Source: JAYWGN01 sp043778255 (GTDB taxonomy: Bacteria > Bacteroidota > Bacteroidia > Chitinophagales > Chitinophagaceae). Taken from it: a stretch of DNA of 41,418 bases. The stretch lies in the NCBI GenBank assembly GCA_043778255.1, contig JAYWGN010000020.1:1-41418 (forward strand). Direction: 5' to 3'. This document shows positions 17,154-26,102 of this stretch, one piece after another; positions within the stretch are counted from its first letter, which is position 1; each line of letters opens with the position of its first letter. The notes under the pieces were generated by a model. It searched no databases and was not told where the DNA came from. It worked only from the letters and a program-made list of their open reading frames with translations. Both the position numbers and the translations under genes were made by a program.

Positions 17154-18407
17154 TTGTTTAAAAATAGTATAACCATATTAACCAATGCATTAAAAATGAC
17201 TGTTCAGGAATTGTCGGTTAATAGATTCCGAACATTTTTGTCATTATTTGGTATTACCATAGGTATATTTTGTATAATAGGTGTGTTGAGTAGTGTTAAC
17301 AGTTTGGATAGAAATATTAAAAAAGACCTTAGCACTATTGGCAACAATACCATATTTATAAGCAAATGGCAATGGGGTGCTGGTGATGGTAAGGAGTACC
17401 CAATTTGGAAATTTCAGGCAAGGCCTAGTGTAAGTATTACTGATTTGGAAATGCTGCAACAACAATCACATCAATCTGCTTACTTATGCTACACCACTAC
17501 CGAAAGTAGCGCTATTGAGTTAGATGGTAAAGTACTAGCACCCGTAAATGTGTATGCTACAACTACCGATTTTATTAATATACAAAATGTAACTATTGGC
17601 ACAGGTCGTTACATTAGTAACCAAGAGTTTAGTAGCGGCACTAATGCTTGTATTATTGGTAGCGAAAATGCCTTGAAACTATTTGGCAGTAGCAATAATG
17701 CCCTTAATAAACAAATAAAAATAAAAGCAAATACATTTACAATTGTTGGCGTATTTAAGCCTTACGGCAAAAATATATTGGACGGTTGGGATTACGATAA
17801 TTGTACTTTAATAACCTATAACTATTACAACAAATACCTACGGAGTAAACGTTCGGAGTCATTTATAATGGCAAAGCCTATAGCCAATATTAGCCTAAGC
17901 AGCTATACCAATGAGTTAAGGGGTACTATGCGTAACATAAGAAAAATATCAATTGGTGGCGATGAAAACTTTAGCCTGAACGATATAAATATATTTGCCG
18001 ATAGAATAAGTAGTGTAACAACTTATGTACAAATTGGGGGTTCTATAATTGCATTATTTTCGTTAATAGTTGGGGCATTTGGCATAGCCAATATAATGTT
18101 TGTAACAGTAAAAGAACGAACTAAAATAATAGGTTTAAAAAAAGCAATAGGTGCAAAACAGTTTATCATTAAATTGGAATTTTTGTTAGAAAGTGCCTTT
18201 CTATGCATATTTGGTGGCCTTATGGGTTTATTATTATTATACTTTGCCACTTTATTTTTGAGCAAAGTTTTTCATTTTGATGTAATTATTAGCCTCTCCG
18301 AAATTAGTTGGGCTATTATTATATGTGTGTTAATAGGTATAATATCGGGCATAATACCTGCTACCAAAGCAGCCAAAATGAATGCAGTAGATGCTATAAG
18401 AACGTAA
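17154..18407 (+). CDS. ABC transporter permease, MacB/FtsX family
   Basis: A 417-residue permease of the MacB type. The first transmembrane helix is at about 26-50 (RFRTFLSLFGITIGIFCIIGVLSS). A periplasmic domain spans about 50-285. The FtsX domain has three helices between about 290 and 412, including KERTKIIGLKKAIGA and the terminal IIPATKAAKMNAVDAIRT. No ATG precedes residue 15. The TTG at 17154 is chosen because the residues it adds (FKNSITILTNAL) match the amphipathic N-terminus common in this family; the ATG at 17196 is the alternative. It lies 42 nt after the response regulator on the same strand. The ATPase and adaptor partners are absent locally. The convergent lipoprotein gene ends 6 bp away. 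Confidence 0.9.
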   Translation: MFKNSITILTNALKMTVQELSVNRFRTFLSLFGITIGIFCIIGVLSSVNSLDRNIKKDLSTIGNNTIFISKWQWGAGDGKEYPIWKFQARPSVSITDLEMLQQQSHQSAYLCYTTTESSAIELDGKVLAPVNVYATTTDFINIQNVTIGTGRYISNQEFSSGTNACIIGSENALKLFGSSNNALNKQIKIKANTFTIVGVFKPYGKNILDGWDYDNCTLITYNYYNKYLRSKRSESFIMAKPIANISLSSYTNELRGTMRNIRKISIGGDENFSLNDINIFADRISSVTTYVQIGGSIIALFSLIVGAFGIANIMFVTVKERTKIIGLKKAIGAKQFIIKLEFLLESAFLCIFGGLMGLLLLYFATLFLSKVFHFDVIISLSEISWAIIICVLIGIISGIIPATKAAKMNAVDAIRT

Positions 18408-18413
18408 CAAAAA

Positions 18414-19082
18414 TTACCTAATTTTTACATAACTAGTTGTACTAAATTTATTACTTTTTTCAAACTTGCCTCGGTTGGTGTAGTAGGTTATATTATTAAT
18501 CCAAAATTTGAAATTTTGGTACTGAGTATTTTCTAAATTAGATAAATGGCTTGTTGCTAATAATAGCTTAAACCCTTTTGGAGTGGTACTTTCAGTATAT
18601 AGCAAAGTATTTTTATTGGCTTCCTTATTATTCTTATCTATTACAAGTCGCCTTAATTGTTGCTCTCCCTGCTCGCCAATATATGTACTGTTAAGTACTG
18701 TTATGCTTTTACTGGTAACGGTACTTTGGGGTAGTATTATATCGTACGGTTTATCAATACTTGCTACGTTAGGATAATAGAAATTTCTTGTAACAAATGG
18801 GTCGTTGTAGGGGTTATAATAACTATAGTTTATGGAGTCAAAGTTTACTGTTGTATTTTTCCAATCAATATAAATGGGTTGGGTTAGTTTGTTAGTTATA
18901 GTGTAATAAAATATGGGTTTACTATCATCGTGGCTTAGCACAAATTCTACTTTTAAGCTATCGTTTTCAAAGTATAATTGTTGGGTACTAGGCTTAGCCA
19001 TATTACCCGTAATGCTTACTTGGTAGCAGTTGCAGCTGGTGAGTGTAATAATAAGTAGTTGGAGTAGTAATAGTTTAATCAT
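18414..19082 (-). CDS. Hypothetical lipoprotein
   Basis: A 222-residue predicted lipoprotein with signal MIKLLLLQLLIITLTSC, the lipobox ending at Cys17. The mature part begins with a beta-rich segment (SLKVEFVLSHDDSKPIFYYTITNKLTQ) resembling an Ig-like domain that describes how an unpaired strand continues another protein. Several Tyr/Asn-rich strands follow. I do not recognise a family. It is the last gene of a minus-strand run with the methyltransferase (61 nt upstream), the rhodanese and the PASTA protein, but functional linkage is not obvious. Confidence 0.75.
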   Translation of the reverse strand: MIKLLLLQLLIITLTSCNCYQVSITGNMAKPSTQQLYFENDSLKVEFVLSHDDSKPIFYYTITNKLTQPIYIDWKNTTVNFDSINYSYYNPYNDPFVTRNFYYPNVASIDKPYDIILPQSTVTSKSITVLNSTYIGEQGEQQLRRLVIDKNNKEANKNTLLYTESTTPKGFKLLLATSHLSNLENTQYQNFKFWINNITYYTNRGKFEKSNKFSTTSYVKIR

Positions 19083-19143
19083 AAGTTATCTAGTACAAAC
19101 TTTACACCATAATTTCTTAATAATATGCTAAATGCACAACAAT

Positions 19144-20025
19144 TTATTTACTTAACACATATACTATACTGCTACATTTTTTATTACTAAATAATGCTTT
19201 ACAGTTAGATACTAAGCCAATTGCAAATGCTCTAATAATATTACCTTTTTTATATTTTTCGCTAAGCATACTTACATAATAGCTATCAAACCACATGGGC
19301 AATGTAGCCTCAAGTGTAAAGCCATTAAGTGTTGCAAGTTGGGCTATACTATTTGGTGCAAAGTGGTACAAATGCCTTGGCACATCATAAGCCGCCCAAT
19401 ATTTGTTATAGTATTGTGCATCATAACTTGTATAGTTAGGCACTGCAATAAATAATTTTCCGTTAGTAGTAAGTATATTTTTTATTTGAGTAATATACCC
19501 TTGCAATTCATGTACATGTTCCAATACATGCCACATGGTTACTGCATCGTAACTATTAGTTTCAATATTATACAATTCAGTTGGTTGCAGTGCATCAATA
19601 CTGTATAGCTTTTTTGCATTTTCTCTTGCTTTAGCATCGGGTTCTAAGCCTTTGGTAGTCCAGTTGTGTAGCTGCATTGTATGCAAAAAACTACCCGTAC
19701 CGCATCCAATATCAAGTAAAATTCCACTATCTTTTTTTGTATATTTTTTTACCCAATTATATTTTTTAAGCAAGGTTATTTGCCTTACTTTATGGTATAG
19801 TTTATTTATTAATCCTTTGTTTGTATTGGTGTGCGATATGTATTCGTCAAACTTATAATACTGAGCTATGTCAGTTTGATTTGGTGCATTTGTAGTTACT
19901 ACCAATTGGCAAGTTGTACATTTATTAAGGTTAAATGTAAGTTGGCTTACTGAGTAATCTTTTACTTGTAAGTGAGGCTCAGCAATAGTTCCTGCACATA
20001 TAGGGCAAACAAAATTTGAAAGCAT
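19144..20025 (-). CDS. Class I SAM-dependent methyltransferase with N-terminal zinc ribbon
   Basis: A 293-residue protein. The N-terminal CPIC...CTTC pair (residues about 7-38) forms a zinc-ribbon-like module. It is followed by a Methyltransf_23-type Rossmann domain with the SAM-binding loop LDIGCGTGSF (about 108-117), the acidic residue of LEPDAKA, and AVTMWHVLEHVHE (post-motif II). Later conserved words are KLFIAVPNYTSYDA and PRHLYHFAPNSI. This combination is common for methyltransferases encoded in polysaccharide or lipid modification loci of Bacteroidota. The substrate is not predictable. It is 50 nt downstream of the rhodanese gene on the same strand. Confidence 0.88.
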   Translation of the reverse strand: MLSNFVCPICAGTIAEPHLQVKDYSVSQLTFNLNKCTTCQLVVTTNAPNQTDIAQYYKFDEYISHTNTNKGLINKLYHKVRQITLLKKYNWVKKYTKKDSGILLDIGCGTGSFLHTMQLHNWTTKGLEPDAKARENAKKLYSIDALQPTELYNIETNSYDAVTMWHVLEHVHELQGYITQIKNILTTNGKLFIAVPNYTSYDAQYYNKYWAAYDVPRHLYHFAPNSIAQLATLNGFTLEATLPMWFDSYYVSMLSEKYKKGNIIRAFAIGLVSNCKALFSNKKCSSIVYVLSK

Positions 20026-20075
20026 TGGTAAAATTATTATTACTAATATTTTAATTGAAATTAAAAAAAACTAAA

Positions 20076-20375
20076 TTAGAGTGCATTATAAGCAAGTATG
20101 CCACCCTCTACATTTACAGTATTGGCAAAGCCCATTTGTTCCAATACCATACATGCTTGCATACTACGTATGCCACTACGGCAGTGCAATATTATTTCTT
20201 CATTTCTTAGGTGATCAATATCATCAATTTGCATACTTACTATATTGCCCAATGGTAATAATATACCACCAATATTAGTTTCTTTATACTCTGCTGGTTC
20301 ACGTACATCAATCAAGTTTATTTTTTCGTTGGCTTGTATTTTAGTTTTTAATTCTTGTGCTGTTATTGTTTTCAT
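20076..20375 (-). CDS. Rhodanese-like sulfurtransferase domain protein
   Basis: A single rhodanese domain (99 residues from the ATG at 20375; an upstream in-frame ATG at 20405 would add ten). The conserved start is TITAQELKTKI, then LIDVREPAEY, and the active-site loop is HCRSGIRS, with the cysteine that carries persulfide in rhodaneses. The C-terminal CMVLEQMGFANTVNVEGGILAY is typical. There is no signal peptide, so it is probably cytoplasmic, in sulfur transfer or redox roles. It follows the PASTA gene closely (5 or 35 nt, depending on start) and is likely co-transcribed with it. Confidence 0.9.
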   Translation of the reverse strand: MKTITAQELKTKIQANEKINLIDVREPAEYKETNIGGILLPLGNIVSMQIDDIDHLRNEEIILHCRSGIRSMQACMVLEQMGFANTVNVEGGILAYNAL

Positions 20376-20410
20376 ATTTGTATGGGTAGTATTGGTGTGT
20401 ATCATTAGTG

Positions 20411-21355
20411 TTAACGTAATGTAGCAGGTTTTGTTGGTGCTGGTTTCGGTACTGCTTGTCTTCGTACTCGCCTATTGGTAGGCGGTTTGGGGGTTTCATC
20501 GTCTTTTTCAGGTGGTGGATTTTTCAATTCATTTTGTTTCATTTCATCTACTGTTGTTTCATCTATAAACACTGCCGTGGTATCTACCTCTCTTGGCCTT
20601 GCAATGTTACTCACCCAAAACTCCACCACTTGCCCTTGGTTTATTACTGTAGTTTCTTTGGTAAATGGATCAATTTGTGTTGGCGACTGTTTGTATATTA
20701 ATGCATTAAGGGAGTCGGTAGTGCCTCTATCAACTACAATTGCACCACGTGATAGGCCTAGTGTATCCAATATCATATAAGCCTGCTTCAAAGTCATACC
20801 ATAAAAGTCGGGGTAGTTATACACTTGTCCACCGGTACCACTACCTATTACTAGGGTTACTTTAGTACCAAAGGAGAGCATAGTACCTGAGGCTACATCT
20901 TTACCATTTACCATTTGTTGTAGTATTCTGCCTACGGCAAAATCGGGCTTGTATATTGTATCTCCTAACTTCAAATTATTGCGCAGCAAGTATTGCAAAG
21001 CACTACTAACACTTACACCAAGCAATGCTGGCATTTCTACTAATGGTGCTATAGCTTTGTTTACAATCAATTGTATTGTTCTACCTGCCTTTACATTTTC
21101 ACCACTTTCAGGAAACTGTTTTATAACGTATAAAGGTGGTAACGAATCTCTAAAGGTAGAGTCCACCACTACTTTAAAGCCTCTACTTTCTAATTCTTTA
21201 ATAGCATCTTTTAGGTTTTTTCTAGTAACCTGTGGCACTTCAGTTTCTTTGCCGTGTCGTGTATAGGTATCTAAAAAAAATATGAAGCCTAGTGCAATTA
21301 AAAATGCTGCTACTAATGCAATTATAATATGTAGCCAAAGAGGTAGTTTTTTCAT
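20411..21355 (-). CDS. Membrane-anchored PASTA-domain protein
   Basis: A 314-residue protein with a short cytoplasmic tip, one transmembrane helix (about 7-28, LWLHIIIALVAAFLIALGFIFF) and three tandem PASTA domains outside. They lie at about 38-103 (VPQVTRKNLKDAIKELESRGF), 105-175 (MPALLGVSVSSALQYLLRNNL) and 180-255 (YPDFYGMTLKQAYMILDTLGL). The tail is Pro/Lys/Arg-rich (PPPEKDDETPKPPTNRRVRR). PASTA domains bind peptidoglycan fragments in PBPs and Ser/Thr kinases. Here there is no kinase or transpeptidase domain, so a structural or sensing role at the cell wall is inferred. It is first in the minus-strand run that continues with the rhodanese gene. Confidence 0.92.
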   Translation of the reverse strand: MKKLPLWLHIIIALVAAFLIALGFIFFLDTYTRHGKETEVPQVTRKNLKDAIKELESRGFKVVVDSTFRDSLPPLYVIKQFPESGENVKAGRTIQLIVNKAIAPLVEMPALLGVSVSSALQYLLRNNLKLGDTIYKPDFAVGRILQQMVNGKDVASGTMLSFGTKVTLVIGSGTGGQVYNYPDFYGMTLKQAYMILDTLGLSRGAIVVDRGTTDSLNALIYKQSPTQIDPFTKETTVINQGQVVEFWVSNIARPREVDTTAVFIDETTVDEMKQNELKNPPPEKDDETPKPPTNRRVRRQAVPKPAPTKPATLR

Positions 21356-21382
21356 GTATAATATAAAAGTAATAATTTATAA

Positions 21383-21390
21383 CAAATATA
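21383..21390 (-). promoter_or_regulatory. -7 element TATATTTG for the PASTA gene
   Basis: TATATTTG on the minus strand, 28 nt upstream of the ATG at 21355, fits TAnnTTTG. The -33 box is unclear. Confidence 0.4.
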
Positions 21391-21456
21391 TTGCCATAAA
21401 TGCTACTACTTTTTTTGGGGTTTGTTATAGTTATTATTATTTTAGGTGAAATGTTA

Positions 21457-22719
21457 TTACAAATTTGCAATTAATGCGGATGCAAATTCACTTGTTTTAA
21501 CCAAGGTAGCACCTTCCATTAATTTATGAAAATCAATGGTAACTTTTTTGCTTTTAATTGTTTTGCCCAATGCATTAGTAATAAGTTGGCTTACTTCGTG
21601 CCAACCCATATACTCAAACATCATACAACCGCTTAATATTACACTACTTGGGTTCATGGTATTAGTATTGGCAAACCTTGGTGCAGTACCATGTGTAGCT
21701 TCAAATACGGCATAGCCCGTTTGGTAATTAATATTAGCACCTGGTGCTATACCTATACCGCCAACCTGTGCTGCTAGGGCATCGCTTATATAATCGCCAT
21801 TTAAGTTGAGGGTAGCTATTACACTATAATCTTGTGGGGCAAGTAAGGCTTGTTGCAAAAAGTTGTCGGCAATTGCATCTTTTATAATTACTTTTTTACC
21901 AATAGTGGCAATTTTCATTTCTTCGTTTGCCACAGCTTCGCCACTTTCTTTTTTGGTAGCCTCCCATTGGTTCCAAGTATATACCTTATCAGCAAATTCA
22001 TTTTCGGCCAATTCGTAACCCCAGTTTTTAAATGCACCTTCGGTGTATTTCATAATATTACCTTTATGCACTATTGTTACACTTGGCAATTTTTTATCAA
22101 TAGCATAGCTAATGGCACTACGTATCAATCGTTCACTACCATCTTTACTTACAGGCTTTATACCAATGCTACTCGTTTCGGGAAACCGAATACTTTTGGC
22201 ACCCATTTCATTTATTAAAAAGTCAACCACTTTTTTACATTCCGGAGTGCCTGTCATATACTCAATACCAGCATATATATCTTCGGTATTTTCTCTAAAT
22301 ATTACCATATTTACTTTATCGGGGTGCCACATAGGGCTTGGCACACCATCAAAATATTGAACTGGCCTAAGGCATACATACAAATCTAACTCTTGCCGTA
22401 AGGCAACATTCAAACTCCTAATACCACCGCCTACTGGTGTAGTTAAAGGGCCTTTTATACTTACAATATATTCTTTAAAAGCATCCATTGTAGCCTCTGG
22501 CATCCAACTTCCAGTTTGGTTAAATGCTTTTTCACCGGCCAATACTTCTTTCCATTCAATAGTTCGTGTACCATTGTAAGCTTTTGCCACAGCAGCATTA
22601 AATACAAGTTCACTAGCTTTCCAAATATCGGGACCAATGCCATCACCTTCTATAAAAGGGATTATAACATTGTTAGGTACTTCAAGCTTCCCATTTTGCA
22701 TAGTTATTTTACTAGCCAT
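21457..22719 (-). CDS. icd: Isocitrate dehydrogenase (NADP-type family)
   Basis: This TCA-cycle enzyme decarboxylates isocitrate to 2-oxoglutarate. It has 420 residues from the ATG at 22719; a longer frame begins at a TTG inside the promoter element and is rejected. The sequence follows the E. coli Icd pattern closely: IEGDGIGPDIW, the substrate loop GGGIRSLNVALRQELDLY with Ser102, VIFRENTEDIYAGIE, and ATHGTAPRFAN near the cofactor site. At positions equivalent to the E. coli NADP determinants K344/Y345/V351/Y391/R395 it has R348/F349/M355/I395/K399. Basic residues are kept, so NADP remains likely, but the set is not the classical one. The gene is monocistronic and divergent from gcvP. Confidence 0.96.
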   Translation of the reverse strand: MASKITMQNGKLEVPNNVIIPFIEGDGIGPDIWKASELVFNAAVAKAYNGTRTIEWKEVLAGEKAFNQTGSWMPEATMDAFKEYIVSIKGPLTTPVGGGIRSLNVALRQELDLYVCLRPVQYFDGVPSPMWHPDKVNMVIFRENTEDIYAGIEYMTGTPECKKVVDFLINEMGAKSIRFPETSSIGIKPVSKDGSERLIRSAISYAIDKKLPSVTIVHKGNIMKYTEGAFKNWGYELAENEFADKVYTWNQWEATKKESGEAVANEEMKIATIGKKVIIKDAIADNFLQQALLAPQDYSVIATLNLNGDYISDALAAQVGGIGIAPGANINYQTGYAVFEATHGTAPRFANTNTMNPSSVILSGCMMFEYMGWHEVSQLITNALGKTIKSKKVTIDFHKLMEGATLVKTSEFASALIANL

Positions 22720-22740
22720 AGTCGTATTTATTTTGGTATG

Positions 22741-22748
22741 CAAATATA
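22741..22748 (-). promoter_or_regulatory. -7 element TATATTTG for icd
   Basis: TATATTTG followed by CATA on the minus strand, 21 nt upstream of the ATG at 22719. Transcription should begin downstream of position 22741, which excludes the TTG at 22743 as translation start. Confidence 0.5.
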
Positions 22749-22877
22749 GGTAAGTATGTAGTTAGTAAAATGCTTTTGTGGGTGCAGTATTTTCAACTTT
22801 TCCACAACTATTTATCATTTTACAAAACCCAAAGTAATTATTATTGTTATTTATAAAATTATATAAGATTATGCATT

Positions 22878-22885
22878 TAATTTTG
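22878..22885 (+). promoter_or_regulatory. -7 element TAATTTTG for gcvP
   Basis: TAATTTTG followed by CAAAA, 29 nt upstream of the gcvP ATG, fits TAnnTTTG. No clear -33 box and no glycine-riboswitch-like structure is visible in the 170-bp icd-gcvP gap. Confidence 0.45.
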
Positions 22886-22914
22886 CAAAAATTTCAACTC
22901 TATACCAACTCAAT

Positions 22915-25791
22915 ATGAATACACCTTCCGTACAAAATAAAGAATTTTATGCCCGCCACATAGGCACTATTGGTAGCGAAAAAGCAATGCTACATACCAT
23001 TAATGAGGCTACTATTGAAAGCCTAATAAGCAAAACCATACCAGCTGCTATACGTAATAATAATAAGCTTAATATACCCGATGCTATGAGCGAAGCAGAT
23101 GTATTGGCGTTGCTCAAACAAATATCGCTTAAAAATACGGTGGCCAAAAACTATATTGGTCAAGGCTATTATGACTGCTACACCCCATCGGTTATACTCC
23201 GCAATATATTTGAAAACCCAGGTTGGTACACACAATACACACCTTACCAAGCCGAAATAAGCCAAGGCCGTTTGGAAAGTTTACTCAACTACCAAACCAT
23301 GGTAAGCGACCTTACAGCTTTGCCTGTAGCCAATGCATCATTGTTGGATGAAGCCACTGCAGGTGCCGAGGCAATGAATATGCTTTTCCACCATGTAAAT
23401 AGAACAGATGTTATACATGCTCCAAACTTTTTTGTAGATGAGCAAGTATACCCACAAACTATTGATTTGTTACACACCCGAGCCAACCCAATTGGTATTA
23501 CTATTGTAATTGGTAATTACAAAACAGCTACAATTGATAATACCTACTTTGGTGCATTAATACAATACCCTAACAATATAGGTGCTATTGAAGATTATAC
23601 TAACTTTATAAACACCGTACACCAACATGGAGGCTATGTGGCTATGGCAACCGATTTGCTAGCCCTCACACTTATAAAAGCACCAGGCGAATTAGGTGCC
23701 GATGTTGCTTTTGGTAATTCTCAAAGGTTTGGTGTACCGTTTGGTTTTGGTGGTCCACATGCTGCATTTTTTGCTGCTAAAGATGACTTTAAAAGAGCCT
23801 TACCTGGTCGTATAATTGGTGTTAGTATTGATGCTCAAGGTAACCGTGCCTTACGTATGGCTTTGCAAACCAGAGAGCAACACATTAAACGTGAAAAAGC
23901 CACTAGCAATATATGTACAGCCCAAGCCTTACTAGCCAATATGGCTGCTATGTATGCCGTATATCATGGCCCACAGGGCCTAAATGCAATTGCTACAAGA
24001 GTACACCAGTTAGCATTAAGTTTAGCAAATGCATTTACCCAAAATAATATAACAATTGCCAGTCATCAATTTTTTGATACTGTAGTTGTAAATGTAAGTG
24101 ATAGCAAAAGCATCCTGCTGAAAGCAGCAAAAAACAATATAAACTTTAGGTATATAAGCGATACTCAAATTGGTATATCAATTGATGAAACTACTACTAG
24201 TATTGACTTACAAGCAATACTTCAGGTATTTGACATAACTTTTGATACCGCTTTAGTTACTAGCCTTACATCAAATATAACTAACCGAACATCCACTTAC
24301 TTACTACACCCTAACTTTAATACACACCATAGCGAAAGCCAAATGATGCGGTATATTAAAAGCCTTGAAAACAAAGACCTAAGCCTTAATACCAGTATGA
24401 TAAGCCTTGGCAGCTGTACTATGAAACTCAATGCAGCAACACAAATGATGCCATTGAGTTGGAGTCATTTTAGCAAAATACATCCTTTTGCACCAAGCAC
24501 ACAAACGGCAGGTTACCAACAAATGCTAACTGAACTAAGCCAATACCTTTGCGAAATTACTGGATTTGATGCCTGCAGTTTGCAGCCAAACAGCGGTGCA
24601 CAGGGTGAGTATGCAGGTTTACTCTCTATTCGCAATTACCATATTGCCAACAATAATGAGCATCGTAATATAGTACTTATTCCCATATCGGCACATGGTA
24701 CTAACCCTGCCAGTGCAGTAATGGCTGGTATGAAAGTGGTAGTAGTAAAGGCTTTGGAAAATGGGTATATTGACATGGATGACTTTACTGCAAAAGCTAT
24801 ACAATACAGTGCTAACCTTGGTGCAGCAATGGTTACGTACCCCAGCACTTATGGTGTATTTGAGGAGGAAATAAAAACCCTTTGCGACCTTGTACACCAA
24901 CACGGTGGTTATGTTTATATGGATGGTGCTAATATGAATGCACAAGTAGGCCTTACAAGCCCTGGCCTAATTGGTGCTGATGTATGCCACCTTAACTTGC
25001 ACAAAACCTTTGCAATACCACATGGTGGCGGTGGACCAGGTATGGGCCCAATATGTGTAAAAGCACATTTGGAACCCTACCTACCGGGGCATACGCAACA
25101 TACAAATGAGGAAGTTCAAAATACGAAGTACGAAGTAAGAAATGCGGTATCTGCATCACCTTATGGGTCAGCATCAATACTGCTTATTAGCTATGCTTAT
25201 ATTAGGTTATTAGGCAAAGAAGGTGTACGCCTAGCCACTGAGTATGCTATACTTAATGCTAACTACATGAAAGTAAGGCTACAAAACGATTACGATATAT
25301 TATATACAGGCAAAAACGGTACTTGTGCACATGAATTTATTGTAGATTTGCGACCCTTTAAAGCCTCTGCAAATATTGAGGCGGAAGATGTAGCTAAACG
25401 ATTAATGGATTACGGATTTCATGCTCCAACTATGAGTTTCCCGGTGGTAGGCACAATAATGATAGAGCCAACCGAAAGTGAAGATAAAGCAGAACTTGAC
25501 CGATTTTGTGATGCTATGATAAGTATAAGAAAAGAAATTGCTGAAATTGAAAACGGCATTTATGATAAATTAAATAACCCTCTTAAAAATGCGCCACATA
25601 CTCAGTTAGTTGCTTTGGCTACTGAGTGGGATAAGCCTTATACAAGAGAGTTAGCAGTATTTCCATTGGAGTATGTTAAGTACAACAAATTTTGGCCTAC
25701 AATAAGCCGTATTAATAATACCCACGGCGATAGGAATTTGATTTGCACTTGTGAACCTGTAAGTGCCTATTTGGAGGAGGTTGAGGCGTAA
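22915..25791 (+). CDS. gcvP: Glycine dehydrogenase (decarboxylating), P-protein
   Basis: This PLP-dependent P-protein of the glycine cleavage system decarboxylates glycine and transfers aminomethyl to the H-protein lipoyl arm. The single-chain form has 958 residues. The N-terminal half contains FYARHIGT, YTPYQAEISQGRLESLLNYQTM and FGNSQRFGVPFGFGGPHAAFFA. The C-terminal half has MISLGSCTMKLNA, PNSGAQGEYAGL, SAHGTNPASAVMAGM and the PLP lysine K697 in HLNLHKTFAIPHGGGGPG. Residues about 732-743 (EEVQNTKYEVRN) are an unusual charged stretch encoded by tandem heptamers in a loop that is normally shorter and different. The reading frame is intact. gcvT and gcvH are not nearby. Confidence 0.98.
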   Translation: MNTPSVQNKEFYARHIGTIGSEKAMLHTINEATIESLISKTIPAAIRNNNKLNIPDAMSEADVLALLKQISLKNTVAKNYIGQGYYDCYTPSVILRNIFENPGWYTQYTPYQAEISQGRLESLLNYQTMVSDLTALPVANASLLDEATAGAEAMNMLFHHVNRTDVIHAPNFFVDEQVYPQTIDLLHTRANPIGITIVIGNYKTATIDNTYFGALIQYPNNIGAIEDYTNFINTVHQHGGYVAMATDLLALTLIKAPGELGADVAFGNSQRFGVPFGFGGPHAAFFAAKDDFKRALPGRIIGVSIDAQGNRALRMALQTREQHIKREKATSNICTAQALLANMAAMYAVYHGPQGLNAIATRVHQLALSLANAFTQNNITIASHQFFDTVVVNVSDSKSILLKAAKNNINFRYISDTQIGISIDETTTSIDLQAILQVFDITFDTALVTSLTSNITNRTSTYLLHPNFNTHHSESQMMRYIKSLENKDLSLNTSMISLGSCTMKLNAATQMMPLSWSHFSKIHPFAPSTQTAGYQQMLTELSQYLCEITGFDACSLQPNSGAQGEYAGLLSIRNYHIANNNEHRNIVLIPISAHGTNPASAVMAGMKVVVVKALENGYIDMDDFTAKAIQYSANLGAAMVTYPSTYGVFEEEIKTLCDLVHQHGGYVYMDGANMNAQVGLTSPGLIGADVCHLNLHKTFAIPHGGGGPGMGPICVKAHLEPYLPGHTQHTNEEVQNTKYEVRNAVSASPYGSASILLISYAYIRLLGKEGVRLATEYAILNANYMKVRLQNDYDILYTGKNGTCAHEFIVDLRPFKASANIEAEDVAKRLMDYGFHAPTMSFPVVGTIMIEPTESEDKAELDRFCDAMISIRKEIAEIENGIYDKLNNPLKNAPHTQLVALATEWDKPYTRELAVFPLEYVKYNKFWPTISRINNTHGDRNLICTCEPVSAYLEEVEA
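25108..25142 (+). repeat. In-frame heptamer-repeat insertion inside gcvP
   Basis: Five successive 7-nt units GAGGAAG, TTCAAAA, TACGAAG, TACGAAG, TAAGAAA encode the stretch around EVQNTKYEVRN between the conserved words LPGH and AVSASPYGSAS. Two units are identical. The pattern resembles the intergenic heptamer tract at 1914-1948. Confidence 0.65.
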
Positions 25792-26102
25792 ACAATTATA
25801 TTTTATATTAAAAAATAAAATTTATAATAATTACCCTTACATTCTATTTAATGGTTGTTTAATCAACGATATTTTTTGTTAGTAACACTAGTTAACAATA
25901 GTACTTTAAGCGTAATCACTTTTGGATTGTAATGCAAAAAAAATGTAAGACAACCTTGAATTATACAAAAAAATCCCATTGATTAATTTCAATGGGATTT
26001 ATATTGAATTGTATATTTTATAAATATAAAAGTTAGGCAGTTAGTATAATTTTAATAGCGTTTAATATTGGATAAGTTATTACAAAGAAATAGTTTAAAA
26101 CA
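25792..26102. other. Intergenic region between convergent gcvP and the PEGA-like gene
   Basis: These 311 bases are AT-rich with no convincing gene. The only feature I can support is the 12-bp perfect hairpin at 25971-26000. Confidence 0.6.
25971..26000 (-). terminator. Rho-independent terminator, probably for the minus-strand PEGA-like gene
   Basis: A perfect 12-bp stem AAATCCCATTGA / TCAATGGGATTT encloses a 6-nt loop. On the minus strand the stem is continuous with a run of seven T (GGGATTTTTTTG), the classical intrinsic-terminator layout. On the plus strand the T-tract is weaker (GGGATTTATATT), but the hairpin may also stop gcvP transcripts. Confidence 0.8.

Noticed and set aside
18409..18426. 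Inverted repeat AAAAATTA/TAATTTTT between convergent genes as a terminator
   Set aside because: The stem is A/T only with a 2-nt loop, too weak to call in DNA this AT-rich.
21850..22218. 122-residue frame antisense to icd
   Set aside because: It is inside icd and rich in Phe/Tyr/Cys as expected of an antisense reading; no motif.
22720..22743. Longer icd frame beginning at TTG (22743)
   Set aside because: The TTG lies inside the TATATTTG promoter element, and the ATG at 22719 matches the family start.
22744..22914. Glycine riboswitch upstream of gcvP
   Set aside because: The gap is only about 170 bp and AT-rich, and it contains none of the GC-rich conserved core expected of a glycine riboswitch.
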